Of a DNA stretch of 64,000 bases, positions 11,088 through 21,981 are shown piece after piece. Under the pieces are notes generated by a model. That model worked only from the letters and a program-made list of their open reading frames with translations, was not told the origin of the DNA and did no database searches. A program made the translations under genes and the position numbers. The stretch is taken from the NCBI GenBank assembly GCA_034509735.1, contig JACGWO010000007.1, positions 25,820,046 through 25,884,045 of the forward strand, read 5' to 3'. Position 1 is the stretch's first letter, and every line of letters starts with the position of its first letter. The stretch comes from Sesamum alatum (taxonomy: Eukaryota > Streptophyta > Magnoliopsida > Lamiales > Pedaliaceae).

Positions 11088-13123
11088 TGTAGCACCCTCT
11101 AATGACACTACGACTATATCTTCCCTAAATATCACTTAATGTAAACCCGGACTATATATGTAATTATGCACATGATACAGTCCCTGCTGAGTATAATTAT
11201 ACGTAACCTAAAAATCTCAACAAGCATATCTATCATCTCATCCACAAAATCACATATATATATATATATATATCAAGTACGTCAAAAATAGAACAGTTAT
11301 AGTTAGTCCACATGTCATTCTCACTTTTAATCCAAAATGAGACTTCTAGTTCTATTTACAATGAGGAGAAAACTACATGCTGGCCCGACCTGACTGGAAT
11401 GCAAAACGTGAACTTAGTTGTCGTGAATAGGCACAGCAAAATCTACACCTGAAAAATATTAGCAGAGGGATGAGCCTGCAACTCAATAAGTAAATAACCG
11501 GCACTAGCTATACACGCACCTCAATTATATCAACAAGACAAAAACAAGCAACGTATATAAAATATAATCAACTTGATCAACCACATTTCATTTCATTTCT
11601 CCACGTAGTTATCTCATAACACGGTGATCAACCAAACTTGTCTTTTCCTAGTTGGCTTATCAGAAAGGTGATATAGTAGTTTTCTCCACCAACTCAACCT
11701 CACTATTCATTCATATATACACATGAATCCCCTTGACATGCCACACAGGCTCATCAATCTCATTTCGCATCATAGCTCTTTTCATTTCATTTTGCCACAT
11801 AGGCTATTCAACAACATCAAGGCGTATTCATATCATAATTACATTCAATTTCCATCGTTCCCTCGATTCCACATATCACCGTTCTTGTAAGCCAACTAGC
11901 CACATAAAACCACATATCAGCATTTTTCACGTACAAGCACATAACACTGGTATCAAACAGCCAATGGCATATCTTCCTCATTTCACTTTCACGACATAAT
12001 CATTTCAAAGTAATCATCAACCACTCGTACAGTTTAAAATAGATTAGTCAAGCACGAATCATAGGCTCACATAAAAGTAATATCACCAAGAAATGAAACA
12101 TATATAGATAATACTAATTATTTACGTACACAACACTAATAGGGAAAAGGAACATATATAAGCAGTACTAATTATTTACTTACCTCGACTTACAATGATC
12201 TAACTTGTACGGAGGGAGTTGTTCAGTTCACCTTATCCCTCTTGTCCTATAATAAATTATAATGCATATAATCAACTTATCAAAAGTATCGTAATTTCTA
12301 AATAAAATATTAAATAGTAATTATATTTATATTTTTCACCAATATCTCAATATTTTATTAACCCCTCATCCTATTATAGCTATCATTCATAATAACAAAT
12401 ATTGGATTGTATTTATCACCAAATATACTCATTTTTAGTAAATATAATATTTTCATATATAATTCTATAATATTTCTCAAATAAAATTTTCAACCCGATT
12501 AAACTAAGCCAATCAATTATAAAAATTATTAATTCTAGTAAATTAAGCAGTTTAAGCCATTAATTATAACACCCCTAATTCAATTGAGACATTTAACCAG
12601 ACACTAATTTTAAATACTCAAATTCATAAAAATTTTTCGGTTAAACACTAAATTGAGTAGTATAAATAACATTTAACAAATGCACTAATTTAATAATATA
12701 ATTATATAAATTAATAATAATTTTAAAATGAAATTCTTACCTTACACAGTGTCGAGCATGTTGTGTGTGTGTGTGTGGGTGATGTGTGTGAATGTGTGTG
12801 TTTTGGTTTCCCAAAATGAAATATTGTAAAGGTTTATACATATATAAAAGTAGGTCGGTGAGGTGGTGGCTTGACAGCCACTTTTTTCAATTTCGCTCTT
12901 TTTTTTTTAATTTTATTAAACTTTTTCATAATACCCATTACGTCCTTTTTAATTTCTTAATTAATATAATTTGCTCCCAAATATTATATAAAGCTCCAAT
13001 TCACTCCGTTCAAGTCTTAATATGATAACAATTTAATCTATAATATATCTGCTAATTAACTAAATTTCTTAAATAATTACCAATTAACCCCATAATTATG
13101 AATAAAAATTTGTGGGCGTCACA
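11088..13123 (-). repeat. 5' LTR of the Tekay-like element
   Basis: A 2036-bp direct repeat of 4211-6260 with the same TG...CA ends. It directly adjoins the primer-binding site, which fixes it as the 5' LTR on the minus strand. It shares the (TA)n and (TG)n tracts with the other copy. Confidence 0.93.
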
Positions 13124-13128
13124 AGATG
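13124..13128. repeat. Target-site duplication AGATG (right copy)
   Basis: Matches 4206-4210. Removing the retroelement and one AGATG brings the two halves of the TNP2 frame together in phase. Confidence 0.9.
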
Positions 13129-14858
13129 CGCCCCCCAGTATTCAAGCTCCCAGAATATGCTTTTCTTCGTCCAATTATGGTCGACACTGTAGCCTTCCGG
13201 TTCACTTAACGGTTGTTCAACAGCCACACTAAATGCATCGACACGGGTTTGGATCTGTTCTCCAGTCAGCCTCGAACGTGCAACCTTCCTCTCCATACGA
13301 TTTTTAGTGAAAGCTTTCTTGTTCCTGCGATAAGGATAAACCGGTGGTAGGAATTGCCTGTGGCAGTCAAAATAGCATGCCTTCTGACCGTGCTGTAAAT
13401 AGAATGCCCGTGTGTCCTCTGTACAAACTGAACACCCCATAACACCGGTGGTACTCCATCCAGACGCCATACCATAAGCAGGAAGGTCGTTCACTGTCCA
13501 CATCAATGCGGCATGAATCATGAATGCCTGGTTTATCGTAGTATCATGCGTACGTACACCCACATGCCATAAATTCTGCAACTCCTCGATCAACGGCTCC
13601 AAGTAGACATCGATAAGACGTTTGGGATTCGATGGGCCAGGGATCACCATCGTTAGGAACATATACTCAGACTTCATGCACATTCCCGATGAGAGATTGT
13701 ACGGTGTAAGTATCACGGGCCAACATGAGTAAGTTTTACGATACTGGCCATGCGGTGCAAACCCATCCATGCACAACCCAGGTCTAACATTCCTCGGCTC
13801 TGCTGCAAAATCAGGATACGTCCGGTCAAAATGCTTCCAAGCCTCTGCATCGGACGGATGACACATGGATCCTTCCTCCGTCTAATGGTTCGCATGCCAA
13901 GTCATATGCTCTGCTGTAGCCTCCGACGCATACAACCTCTGCAGCCAAGGGTAATCGGTAGATACCTAAGAATGGCATACGGTGACTTCTTGCGTTTAGG
14001 ATTTCTGTCCCTGGTGGGCTTGTACCTAGCGTCTGCACAGAACTTGCAGTATTCCAAATCAATATCGTCCTTCCAATACAACATGCAACCATTTTTGCAA
14101 GAAAAAAACTTCTGAACTGGTAAACCCAATTCCTTTATCAATTTCTTTGTATTGTAATAATCGGCGGGGAAAGTATGATCGCGGGGCATTACAGTATCAG
14201 CCCACTGGCATAACCGATCATATGTATGCTCGGAGAAACCCCCTTCGGCCTTGATATTCACCAAAGAGGCAACTGGCGCCAACTGAGAGGTGGTGTACCC
14301 ATTCCACAAAGGTTGGTCCGCAGCATGAACTACATCAAAAAAATGGTCTGACAAGCCAGACACATAATCATAGGGCCCCAAATCGTAATATGAAGTAGGA
14401 CCCACATCAGATGGACAATAGCGAGTATCATCATCAGTTGGTCCCTCCTGGTTGAACGAAGACCAGAATGACGGCCCGGCGGCATCGAATACCATCCTCT
14501 GCACCCAATCCATCTGAGCCGCATCACCCCAATGCGAACTACCCTCCTCCTGAACGGGTGGCGTTTGTTGCTGCTGCACAGGGGGCGCTGTCAATACTTC
14601 AAAGTATTCCTGCACCCTCTCCTCACCATGCAAAGTCCAATTGTAATACTCTGGCATAAACCCTTTCATACACAAATCAAAATTTACCTTGTCTGGTGTT
14701 TTGAACTGTTCGTTTTTGCACTTTCGGCAGGGACACTTAATCTTGTCCCCGTCCATATATGCACGGTGAGACTGGACCCATTCTAAAAATATTGTAACAC
14801 CATCCTCAAACTCCAGCGTCACACCCAGGACGTCTCGATCATACGTCCATTTCCTCAA
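13129..14858 (-). pseudogene. TNP2-like transposase, 5' part (frameshifted)
   Basis: The N-terminal block 14858-13902 carries the transposase-associated zinc-binding segment (CPCRKCKN), then a Q/P-rich linker, then CKNGCMLYW and YCKFC cysteine pairs. The catalytic TNP2 domain follows at about 13866-13129 (CMDGFAPHG, WPVILTPYNLSSGMCMK, GPSNPKRLIDVYLEPLIEEL, TGVMGCSVC). Two lesions separate them: a one-base deletion near 13948, where the downstream frame still reads as the expected continuation, and an in-frame TAG at 13882-13884. The frame then enters the gypsy LTR at 13123. These lesions predate or accompany loss of function. Homology to plant En/Spm transposases is clear. Confidence 0.88.
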
Positions 14859-15189
14859 CTATCTTAACATGATTGGTCATACGTATAATTCACAACAGTA
14901 CGCAATTAAATGACGAGAGTAAATTATATATATATATATATATACATGCAAAAATAACAGAATTTTGCATACTTACCTGAGCAAAAGACCTATCAATATC
15001 AATGCAAAATTCAAGCTCGATAATTGATATGTTCGATTTTCCGTATAAAGAATCAAGGGGGGGAGTTACAACAAAATAAGTTGGAGAATAAGTATAAGAA
15101 CAATGACAAAGAAGGGGGACATATATATAAAAAAATATTGTAATGGGCATTGGAATATTATTTGGAACACAAAACTAGTCGTTGTTCCA

Positions 15190-15757
15190 GCTTTAGGAAT
15201 GGTCTCAGGAGTGGAAACAGGAACGGTAATGTTACCGTTGTGATATAGCCGTTAGCGCACACCCATAAGGACCGTTCCTACTTGGACTACAATTTGGAAC
15301 TGTACTTGTAACAATATTGCACTTACTATATACCCATAATTTGGAACGGTAATTGCATTACATTTTTTCCCATGGCCTAAAAGGGTCTTCTGTAGGACTA
15401 CATGTTGGAACGGTCAGCCCACCGGTCCAAATAGACCCGGTCTTTGGAACACATATAGTAACGGTAAGTGTTCCCGGTCGGCGTACCGTTTCAAATTCAC
15501 ACATGTGTTCTAAATTGAAGTCCAAAATATATCAGGTCCCCTATAGGAACGATTGTAGGTGTACAAATTGGCTCACCATTTTTGGCACTCTAATAGGAAC
15601 GGTCAGTCCGTTCCTATTAATTTGTATTACAATTAGCACGATTGTGACGTCATCAACGGTTTACCGTTCCACAACTGTTCCTACAACCGTTCCTATTTGG
15701 AACGGTAACTAGAACGGTCGTCTCTATCCGTTCCTATTCCCGCATTTTTTTGTAGTG
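15190..15757. repeat. Right subterminal repeats and terminal inverted repeat of the large CACTA
   Basis: GGAACGGT/ACCGTTCC motifs recur at intervals of tens of bases up to the terminus at 15757, whose minus-strand sequence starts CACTACAAAAAAATGCGGG. The 3-bp target duplication cannot be confirmed because the other end is not visible; AAC follows the terminus. Confidence 0.8.
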
Positions 15758-16278
15758 AACAATGCATCTCATCTCGCTAATAGATATAACGAATGCTCAA
15801 ATCATCTCTTAAAACATCCTAGTAATATTACTTATATGACATTTAATTGGTAACCAACTACTCCCGAGACATCAATTATTAATTGAACACCACTACTAAT
15901 GATAATGTCTAAACCTTGTAAATCACTCAATACCACACTTGTCACATAAGTCCATTTCAACCTTTCAAATATAGATTATCTCCAAAGAGGTCAGATCATA
16001 CTCAGAATGAATATCCAATCCAAACTCTTAATATTGTCACAACCCAAAGGTAACTACCACAACAAGATCAATGACATGATTTCTCGGCTTAGTACTCCAA
16101 TTGTAGTAAATAACATATTGGTCCGCCGCCCAACAATGATCTATGACAATTTTAGCATTGAAAAAATCTAAAAGACCTAAAATAGCATAGGCTTCTAAAC
16201 CACTAAATTAATCTAATACCTTACTTAGACTTTGGGTCCGAAGATCTTGTCCTAGTATAACCTAGACAGTAACCTAGG

Positions 16279-17441
16279 CTCTACTACCACCTCGTCACGC
16301 CCCAAAAGTAGGACCTCAGGCCCTATTCTCGAAACGCGACCTAACCATAATCGGAACAACAATATGTTCACCAAACTAATAACCCAATAGCCAGAACAAT
16401 TACAAATTTGAACCATTTCAACATCATTCCATAATCACCTTGATCACTTTCTTAGGTCAGCTAGCTTAACCTATCACGTTAACGCTTGTATCTAGAGAAA
16501 GAAATTTAAATTACGTAAGCAAAAGTTTAGTGAGGCCATGAGTGGGTGCACGTGGAAGAAAATAATCATATTTAAAAACTCGAATAAAATAGTTAAAACA
16601 CATCATATAGATTGACATGAATAACGATCAAACCTGTGAAGACCGTATCAAGCAAAACCGAATCACATGATCACCATCTTTTTTCTCCCGAAAGATCATT
16701 TACTATCTTATCCTCCATGCAAGGAGAGACCCCGCGAACGCATTGAACTTGCCATGCCTAGGTACATGGCGGCGCCAATCACACGCAGGCAACCTCCGGC
16801 CTGCCGTGAAAGGACACCCAAGTGGGAACTGAACGACGAAGCCTCAACTGGCAGCCTAATGCTACCCCAGCGTGCCCCGCGAACCGTCCAGCCCCGGGCC
16901 CATTGACCGCTTTGTAAGTTTCACTTGTCCAAATTCATAAAGCCAGTCGAACAACCATATAGAAAATAGACCAGTTTAAGATCACATGCATGTTGAATTT
17001 TACGACGAGCTAAACAATATCAAGATAAATAGGACCTCTCGGATACTCATATGAACTCTATAGGTGGCTCCCAACGTAGTTCATAATGAATACCAAATAC
17101 CACATGACTAGAACAATAATCATGTTACAGCATTTAGCTCCATAGAGCTTCAAAAGCCCAATCAATCGATATAGACAACCAAATATCATATTAATTTTCT
17201 TTCATATCAATGAACAATTTAAAAAGATATTTTACTCAAGTTCGTCACAAGAAAAAGACTACTTTTTAGACATACATATAATCATGCACGATAACATACA
17301 ATATTCCTCATATTTGCAAATACTAATATAATTTTAAATTGCACTCACAATAGTAACGAGTTGAGTAACAAGAGTCCAACTTCAAAAGCTATCCAGCAAC
17401 TTATCTGTCAAATTGTTACGACGTGTTATGCCCATTATCAC
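16279..17441 (-). mobile_element. Old gypsy LTR fragment with primer-site remnant
   Basis: On the minus strand, GGGGCGTGAC is followed by TGGTAGTAGAGCCTAGG, a two-base variant of the usual TGGTATCAGAGC primer site. This is the standard junction between an LTR end and primer site in plant gypsy elements. Upstream on the minus strand (to about 17441, where TGATAATGGGC could be the LTR start) the sequence includes a GC-rich patch at 16715-16910. No coding region was found, and the second LTR is absent. The segment 15758-16278 would be its 5' leader, cut short by the CACTA. The right limit is a guess. Confidence 0.4.
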
Positions 17442-17564
17442 CTGGTCAGGCTACCATACAATTGAGTATTCATTTTTTAAACTTATATATTAATTAAACG
17501 ATAGCTAGGATCTTTTCATGTAAAACTAATAATCATACAACTAATTATAGAATTTGTTCTAGCA

Positions 17565-18011
17565 TATTTATTTAGGGTAAATTATAGCCATCTCCCTTGA
17601 AGTTTGTTATAATTACAAATACTTTCTCGTTGTTTGAAAAATTATAAATACCTCCTTGAGGTTTGTAATTTTTAAACAAAGGCCTGAAATTGACCATTTT
17701 ACCCTTGAATATTTAGTTAAAATTGTAGAAAAATCAACCGAGGCAAATTGCATTATTGCTCCTCTTTGTAAAAAACTTAATAAACCTCTCCTTGCGCATT
17801 GTACTCCAGAAAAATTCAAAAAAATTTAAGAATAATTCAGTTTGCATAAGGGCTTTTTAGTCAATTCACCCATAAAAATGGATGGAAATGAATTATTTGT
17901 TAGACGGTTACAAACCTCAGAGGGGTATTTGTAATTTTTCAAATAACAACCAGGTACTTGTAATTATGTCAAACTTCAGGGAAGATAGCTGTAATTTACC
18001 CTATTTATTTA
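17565..18011. mobile_element. MITE family A, copy 1 (probable Mutator-type)
   Basis: The element proper is 17575-18001 (427 bp). It starts GGGTAAATTATAGCC and ends GCTGTAATTTACCC, an inverted repeat. The flanks TATTTATTTA (17565-17574 and 18002-18011) are identical, a 9-10 bp target duplication. Internally it alternates phrases such as AAATTATAAATACCTCC with their complement. Two related copies lie at 34679-35103 and 49673-50151. It has no coding capacity. Confidence 0.8.
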
Positions 18012-18456
18012 TTACTATTAAATATAAAATTTGTAAATTATATTGATAATATAACATATTTTAGTACTTTTATATACGTATACTAATTATGACATTACGT
18101 TATGATTGACCAATAATTGCATTCAACAAAAAAATGATTGATATGAATAAGCACTAAAGGTTTTTGATAATTCAACCATTCAAGATAATTAAAGAATTTA
18201 GTGGTACTTGATGCACAAAGGATGATAATTTAATATTTCCAATTAACAAAACTAAGCTAGTTAAATTTTCGGTATATATATACTATCTAGTTAACTAATA
18301 AACTAATTGTTACCTCTTCTAACGGAATTTAATGTATGGCATTAAATTATTAACAACATAATATGGAAGACCCTTCGTGACAACCACTTCAATTTTCCAA
18401 TTTACTAATCAACTATAATTAACTAATATTAGAGCAAATTGTTGGTTAAAAATAAT
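18012..18456. other. AT-rich spacer
   Basis: No gene, repeat boundary or motif was recognised here. The last five bases (ATAAT, 18452-18456) are the left target duplication of the next element. Confidence 0.6.
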
Positions 18457-19214
18457 TGATGAGATAATTTGGCCCAAGACCCAGGATGGTTAGGGCCAGC
18501 ACTTTGGAAGGCCCAACAGATTACAAATCAACCCCAGACCCACTACCCTGACCCGGCCCATGACTATCACATATAAGTGACATCTCTAAGACCCTAATCT
18601 TTTTTGCTCTTTTTCTGCACCTCACCTAAGGTTTTTCTCTCTCTGTCTGCGCCTCCCATCACTCTCTCATCTCTGAAAACTGATACTACCTTCCATCTCA
18701 AGAGATTCGGCCTTCCTTCTATAAGGACATCTTTCTTCTTCACTTGATTTTTTCCTTCTCAGTCTCCCGTCTCTAAGCCTATAAATGGCGATCCTCCGCC
18801 AAAAACAAGATAGAAAAATTACCTTCAACACTATCTTTGTGAGTTGTAAGGTACCTCAAAGTGTTCTGATATTTTCCGTGAGAGAACTTCTCGGACGAAT
18901 CCTCTGTGTGAGCATTCCGTTTGAGCGATAGTGTGGTCGGCCGTGAGTCGGTCTTGGGTGATTCTGATCTGTTGGTGCAACCGATAGTTGAGTGCCGACC
19001 TGTTGTGGTCGAGGTCTTCTCACGCCGGATCTGTGGCTATCTGAGCCTTATTCGGTGATATTTGTTAAACCGATTGTTATTTTCAGATCAGTTTATTGTT
19101 ATTTTTTAAATCCGGTCTGTAATTATAAGGGTAATAATACCCATTCCCCCGCTGTAATTATTTATTCGGTATATATATTGTGCCTCCGCTAAAGTGGTAA
19201 GTCCACTCCTAACA
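18457..19214 (+). repeat. 5' LTR of the TR-GAG element
   Basis: Direct repeat of 20521-21279. A TATA-like TATAAATGG lies at 18780 and a second candidate (ATATAAG) near 18571. A pyrimidine-rich leader with AACCCTAATC-like sequence lies between them. Confidence 0.9.
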
Positions 19215-19215
19215 G

Positions 19216-19226
19216 TGGTATCAGAG
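19216..19226 (+). other. tRNA-iMet primer-binding site of the TR-GAG element
   Basis: TGGTATCAGAG begins two bases after the 5' LTR end and is the standard plant primer site. Confidence 0.9.
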
Positions 19227-19560
19227 TCGGTGTTAACCGGTTCTGGGTGAGATCGTTGGTTCGGTAAACTTCTTTTAACTCTGTCCTTATATTGCTATTG
19301 TGCATCTGTTGGTATACTGTTTAGTGCTTATATTGCTATTGTGCATCTGTTGGTAAAAATATTGTTATAACACTGCTCTGTGCACCGGTTACATTCCTCT
19401 GATCTCTCACTTGGCCGGGTTCCGTGAGATCGTCGGGTATCTAGTTGAGGTTCAGAGTTGATATAAAGGATTTACAACTTGTTCCCGCTCTATTTTCTGT
19501 TATTGTTACTCTGTTGCTGTTTCTGGAAAATTTTTGTTATTGTGAATCTGTGTAATTTCT

Positions 19561-20364
19561 ATGGCTGGTTATAACTTGCTTCCTTTCGATGGTAAATCGG
19601 ACTTTTCTATATGGCAACAAAAGATGAGAGGTATTTTAATTCAACAAAGAGTTTTCAAAGCCATCGATGGTAAATTTTCTGAAAATTTTTCTGAAGAAAA
19701 ACAGATTGAGACTGATGAATTTGCCTATTCTTCTATTATTTTGAATTTGTCAGATTCTGTGATTAGGAAAGTAGGTAAGCAAGACACTGCTAAAAATCTG
19801 TGGAATAAGTTAGAGGAGTTGTATACTGAGACATCGCTGCCTAGTAAACTGTTTTTGCTGGAAAAGTTTTTTAGATACAAACTTGATTTATCTAGAAGCA
19901 TTGATGAGAATATTGATGAATTCACTAAGTTGATTCAAGATATTAAATTGACTGGTGATAAGAATATTGATGACTATACTCCCATTGTCTTGTTGAATGC
20001 TATACCAGAAGAGTACAGTGATGTTAAATCTGCTATCAAATACGGTAGAGATAATGTGACCCTTGAAACTGTTGTTAGTGGTCTTAAGAGTAAGGAGATG
20101 GACATTAAGGCTAACAAACCTAGTCAAAACCAATTTGAAGTGAACTTTGTAAAGGGGAAGACTAGGAACTCGGGTTACAAACACAAAAAGGATGATGAGG
20201 ATGGAGATGATAAAAAGAAAGAGAGGAAGTGTTATAATTGTGGGATTAAAGGACACTACATTAAGGACTGTAGGAAACATAGAAAAGACAAACGGGGCCA
20301 GAATCAGGATAGTGACGTAGAAACAAATGTTGTCTTTCCTGATAACCAAGGAGAAGTCTACTAA
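19561..20364 (+). CDS. Copia-type Gag protein, intact, 267 aa
   Basis: The ORF opens with MAGYNLLPFDGKSDFSIW, the usual start of plant Ty1/copia Gag, about 345 bp after the LTR. Next comes the gag polyprotein domain (residues about 1-150, with LWNKLEELYTE and LLEKFFRYKLDL) and a lysine-rich linker. A single CCHC zinc knuckle lies at residues about 224-237 (CYNCGIKGHYIKDC). It would assemble into virus-like particles and bind the element's RNA. Unlike autonomous copia elements, the frame does not run on into protease: it stops at TAA (20362-20364), 156 bp before the 3' LTR. There are no internal stops or frameshifts, which is notable next to the decayed elements around it. Expression is not known. 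Confidence 0.9.
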   Translation: MAGYNLLPFDGKSDFSIWQQKMRGILIQQRVFKAIDGKFSENFSEEKQIETDEFAYSSIILNLSDSVIRKVGKQDTAKNLWNKLEELYTETSLPSKLFLLEKFFRYKLDLSRSIDENIDEFTKLIQDIKLTGDKNIDDYTPIVLLNAIPEEYSDVKSAIKYGRDNVTLETVVSGLKSKEMDIKANKPSQNQFEVNFVKGKTRNSGYKHKKDDEDGDDKKKERKCYNCGIKGHYIKDCRKHRKDKRGQNQDSDVETNVVFPDNQGEVY

Positions 20365-20520
20365 TTTTTTTGGGCCTTTTTCTCGTATACCTTACTAACC
20401 TACGTGTGCTAGTGTGTTTTTCTTTGCAAGTACAAGGAAGAAGTAAAAGGCAGTGATGAAATGCCACAGTCCGATATTTGAGCCAGGATACCCTGGTGGG
20501 TCTTGGTCCAAGGTAGAGAA

Positions 20521-21279
20521 TGATGAGATAATTTGGCCCAAGACCCAGGATGGTTAGGCCCAGCACTTTGGAAGGCCCAACAGATTACAAATCAACCCCG
20601 ACCCACTACCCTGACCTGGCCCATGACTATCACATATAAATGACATCTCTAAGACCCTAATCTTTTTTGCTCTTTGTCTGCACCTCACCTAAGGTTTTTC
20701 TCTCTCTGTCTGCGCCTCCCATCACTCTCTCATCTCTGAAAGCTGATACTACCTTCCATCTCAAGAGATTCGGCCTTCCTTCTATAAGGACATCTTTCTT
20801 CTTCACTTGATTTTTTCCTTCTCAGTCTCCCGTCTCTAAGCCTATAAATGGCGATCCTCCGCCAAAAACAAGATAGAAAAAATTACCTTCAACACTATCT
20901 TTGTGAGTTGTAAGGTACCTCAAAGTGTTCTGATATTTTCCTTGAGAGAACTTCTCGGACGAATCCTCTGTGTGAGCATTCCGTTTGAGCGATAGTGTGG
21001 TCGGCCGTGAGTCGGTCTTGGGTGATTCTGATCTGTTGGTGCAACCGGTAGTTGAGTGCCGACCTGTTGTGGTCGAGGTCTTCTCACGCCGGATCTGTGG
21101 CTATCTGAGCCTTATTCGGTGATATTTGTTATTTTTACCGATTGTTATTTTCAGATCAGTTTATTGTTATTTTTTTCCGGTCTGTAATTATAAGGGTAAT
21201 AATACCCATTCCCCCGCTGTAATTATTTATTCGGTATATATATTGTGCTTCCGCTAAAGTGGTAAGTCCACTCCTAATA
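20521..21279 (+). repeat. 3' LTR of the TR-GAG element
   Basis: Direct repeat of 18457-19214, followed by the ATAAT target duplication. The last three bases read ATA instead of ACA, a probable point mutation of the CA end. Confidence 0.9.
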
Positions 21280-21284
21280 ATAAT

Positions 21285-21645
21285 AATTGCTAAGAAGCAC
21301 TCAATTGTTTTATAAGTTCAATTTGAGTTAAAATGATGTACTGTCTTTATTTGATTATTAGTTACGGGCAATTAGATAAATTAGCAAAGAAATACATTAA
21401 TTTAATTAATTAGCAATCGTTATACTTAAACAAATAACATATCAGAACACAATTAACCAATTAGATGAAATTTTGAGTGATACTCAATTAATTAAATATT
21501 GGTTAGAAAACTAAACATCTAAAATATTTACTAAACATTATTATCATAAGGAAAAGAAAGAAAGCGGATAGAAGGATATGAAGAAAACCTACCTGCTTTC
21601 CTATCTGATTTTAAAAGAGAAGGAACTTTCAAATTTAATGTTATA
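21285..21645. other. AT-rich spacer
   Basis: Nothing recognised; no open frame or repeat structure. Confidence 0.5.
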
Positions 21646-21981
21646 CTAGTAAATGTGGCACACTCAAATGTGTGTGCACAATTAATTTAATTTTTTATAA
21701 AATATTTTTTTTAAAAAAAATAAATTTATTAGATTCTAAAATATTAAAAATATTAAAAAAAATGAGAAATTAATGAAAGAAAATGGGAGAAGAAAAAAGG
21801 GATGTGGAAGTTGATAAGAGAGAAAATGGAAAGTTGAGAAGTGAGTGAAAAATAAGAAGTTGATAAAAGAGAAAAATAATAATAAAATATTAAAATATTA
21901 AATAAATTAATAATTAAATAATAAATTGGAAGATCAAATTTGGGAGAGACACCAAAGAGGTGCTCTCCCTTAATATAACTA
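21646..21981 (-). mobile_element. Helitron-like non-autonomous element, family B copy 1
   Basis: On the minus strand it ends in a hairpin (GCACACACATTTGAGTGTGC), a short spacer and CTAG followed by T, the pattern of a Helitron 3' end. The opposite end reads TTAAGGGAGAGCACC, like copy 2 at 31184-31501, but the terminal TC is not clear. The body is A/G-rich with no coding. Related copies are at 31184 and 52890. Confidence 0.5.

Larger units (their letters stand above)
4211..13123 (-). mobile_element. Ty3/gypsy LTR retrotransposon, chromovirus (Tekay/Del-like), complete but degenerate
   Basis: The element is 8913 bp with two LTRs of about 2.04 kb, a 5-bp duplication (AGATG), and inverted ends: TGTAGCACCC at the left and GGGCGTCACA at the right. 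It is coded on the minus strand, so its 5' LTR is the right one. The tRNA primer site, gag with zinc knuckle, protease, reverse transcriptase, RNase H, integrase and a C-terminal chromodomain-like segment appear in that order, which is the gypsy order with the chromovirus signature. The polyprotein is broken by several frameshifts and stops. The LTRs are very similar but not identical, so the insertion is not very recent. It split the CACTA transposase gene. Tekay is favoured by the 2-kb LTRs and the integrase tail; a tree would be needed to confirm the clade. Confidence 0.93.
1..15757 (-). mobile_element. CACTA (En/Spm-like) transposon, autonomous-type but decayed; left end not seen
   Basis: The right terminus is visible: read on the minus strand from 15757 it begins CACTACAAAAAAATGCGGG, a typical CACTA terminal inverted repeat. 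Inside it, subterminal GGAACGGT/ACCGTTCC motifs occur many times at 15190-15740 and again at about 1010-2215, the arrangement expected at both ends of a CACTA element. Between them, a TNP2-type transposase gene is coded on the minus strand in two blocks (14858-13129 and 4210-2428), separated by a gypsy retrotransposon insertion. No matching CACTACAAAA terminus was found at the left, so the element probably continues beyond base 1. Without the gypsy insertion the visible part is about 6.8 kb. Family assignment is firm; the left limit is unknown. Confidence 0.85.
18457..21279 (+). mobile_element. Gag-only LTR retrotransposon (TR-GAG type), complete
   Basis: Two LTRs of 758-759 bp (18457-19214 and 20521-21279) start TGATGAGATAATTTGG and end in CCTAACA/CCTAATA. 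The 5-bp duplication ATAAT flanks the element at 18452-18456 and 21280-21284. The LTRs differ by roughly a dozen substitutions plus a few small indels. The 1306-bp interior has a tRNA-iMet primer site, one intact gag ORF and a short tail before a weak purine tract. There is no protease, integrase or reverse transcriptase. Structures of this kind are known in plants as terminal-repeat retrotransposons with a GAG domain, which must move using enzymes from other elements. The intact gag and high LTR similarity suggest a fairly recent insertion. Confidence 0.88.

Noticed and set aside
16667..16906. 79-aa Pro/Arg-rich plus-strand frame
   Set aside because: It lies in the GC-rich patch of a probable LTR fragment and has no domain or gene context.
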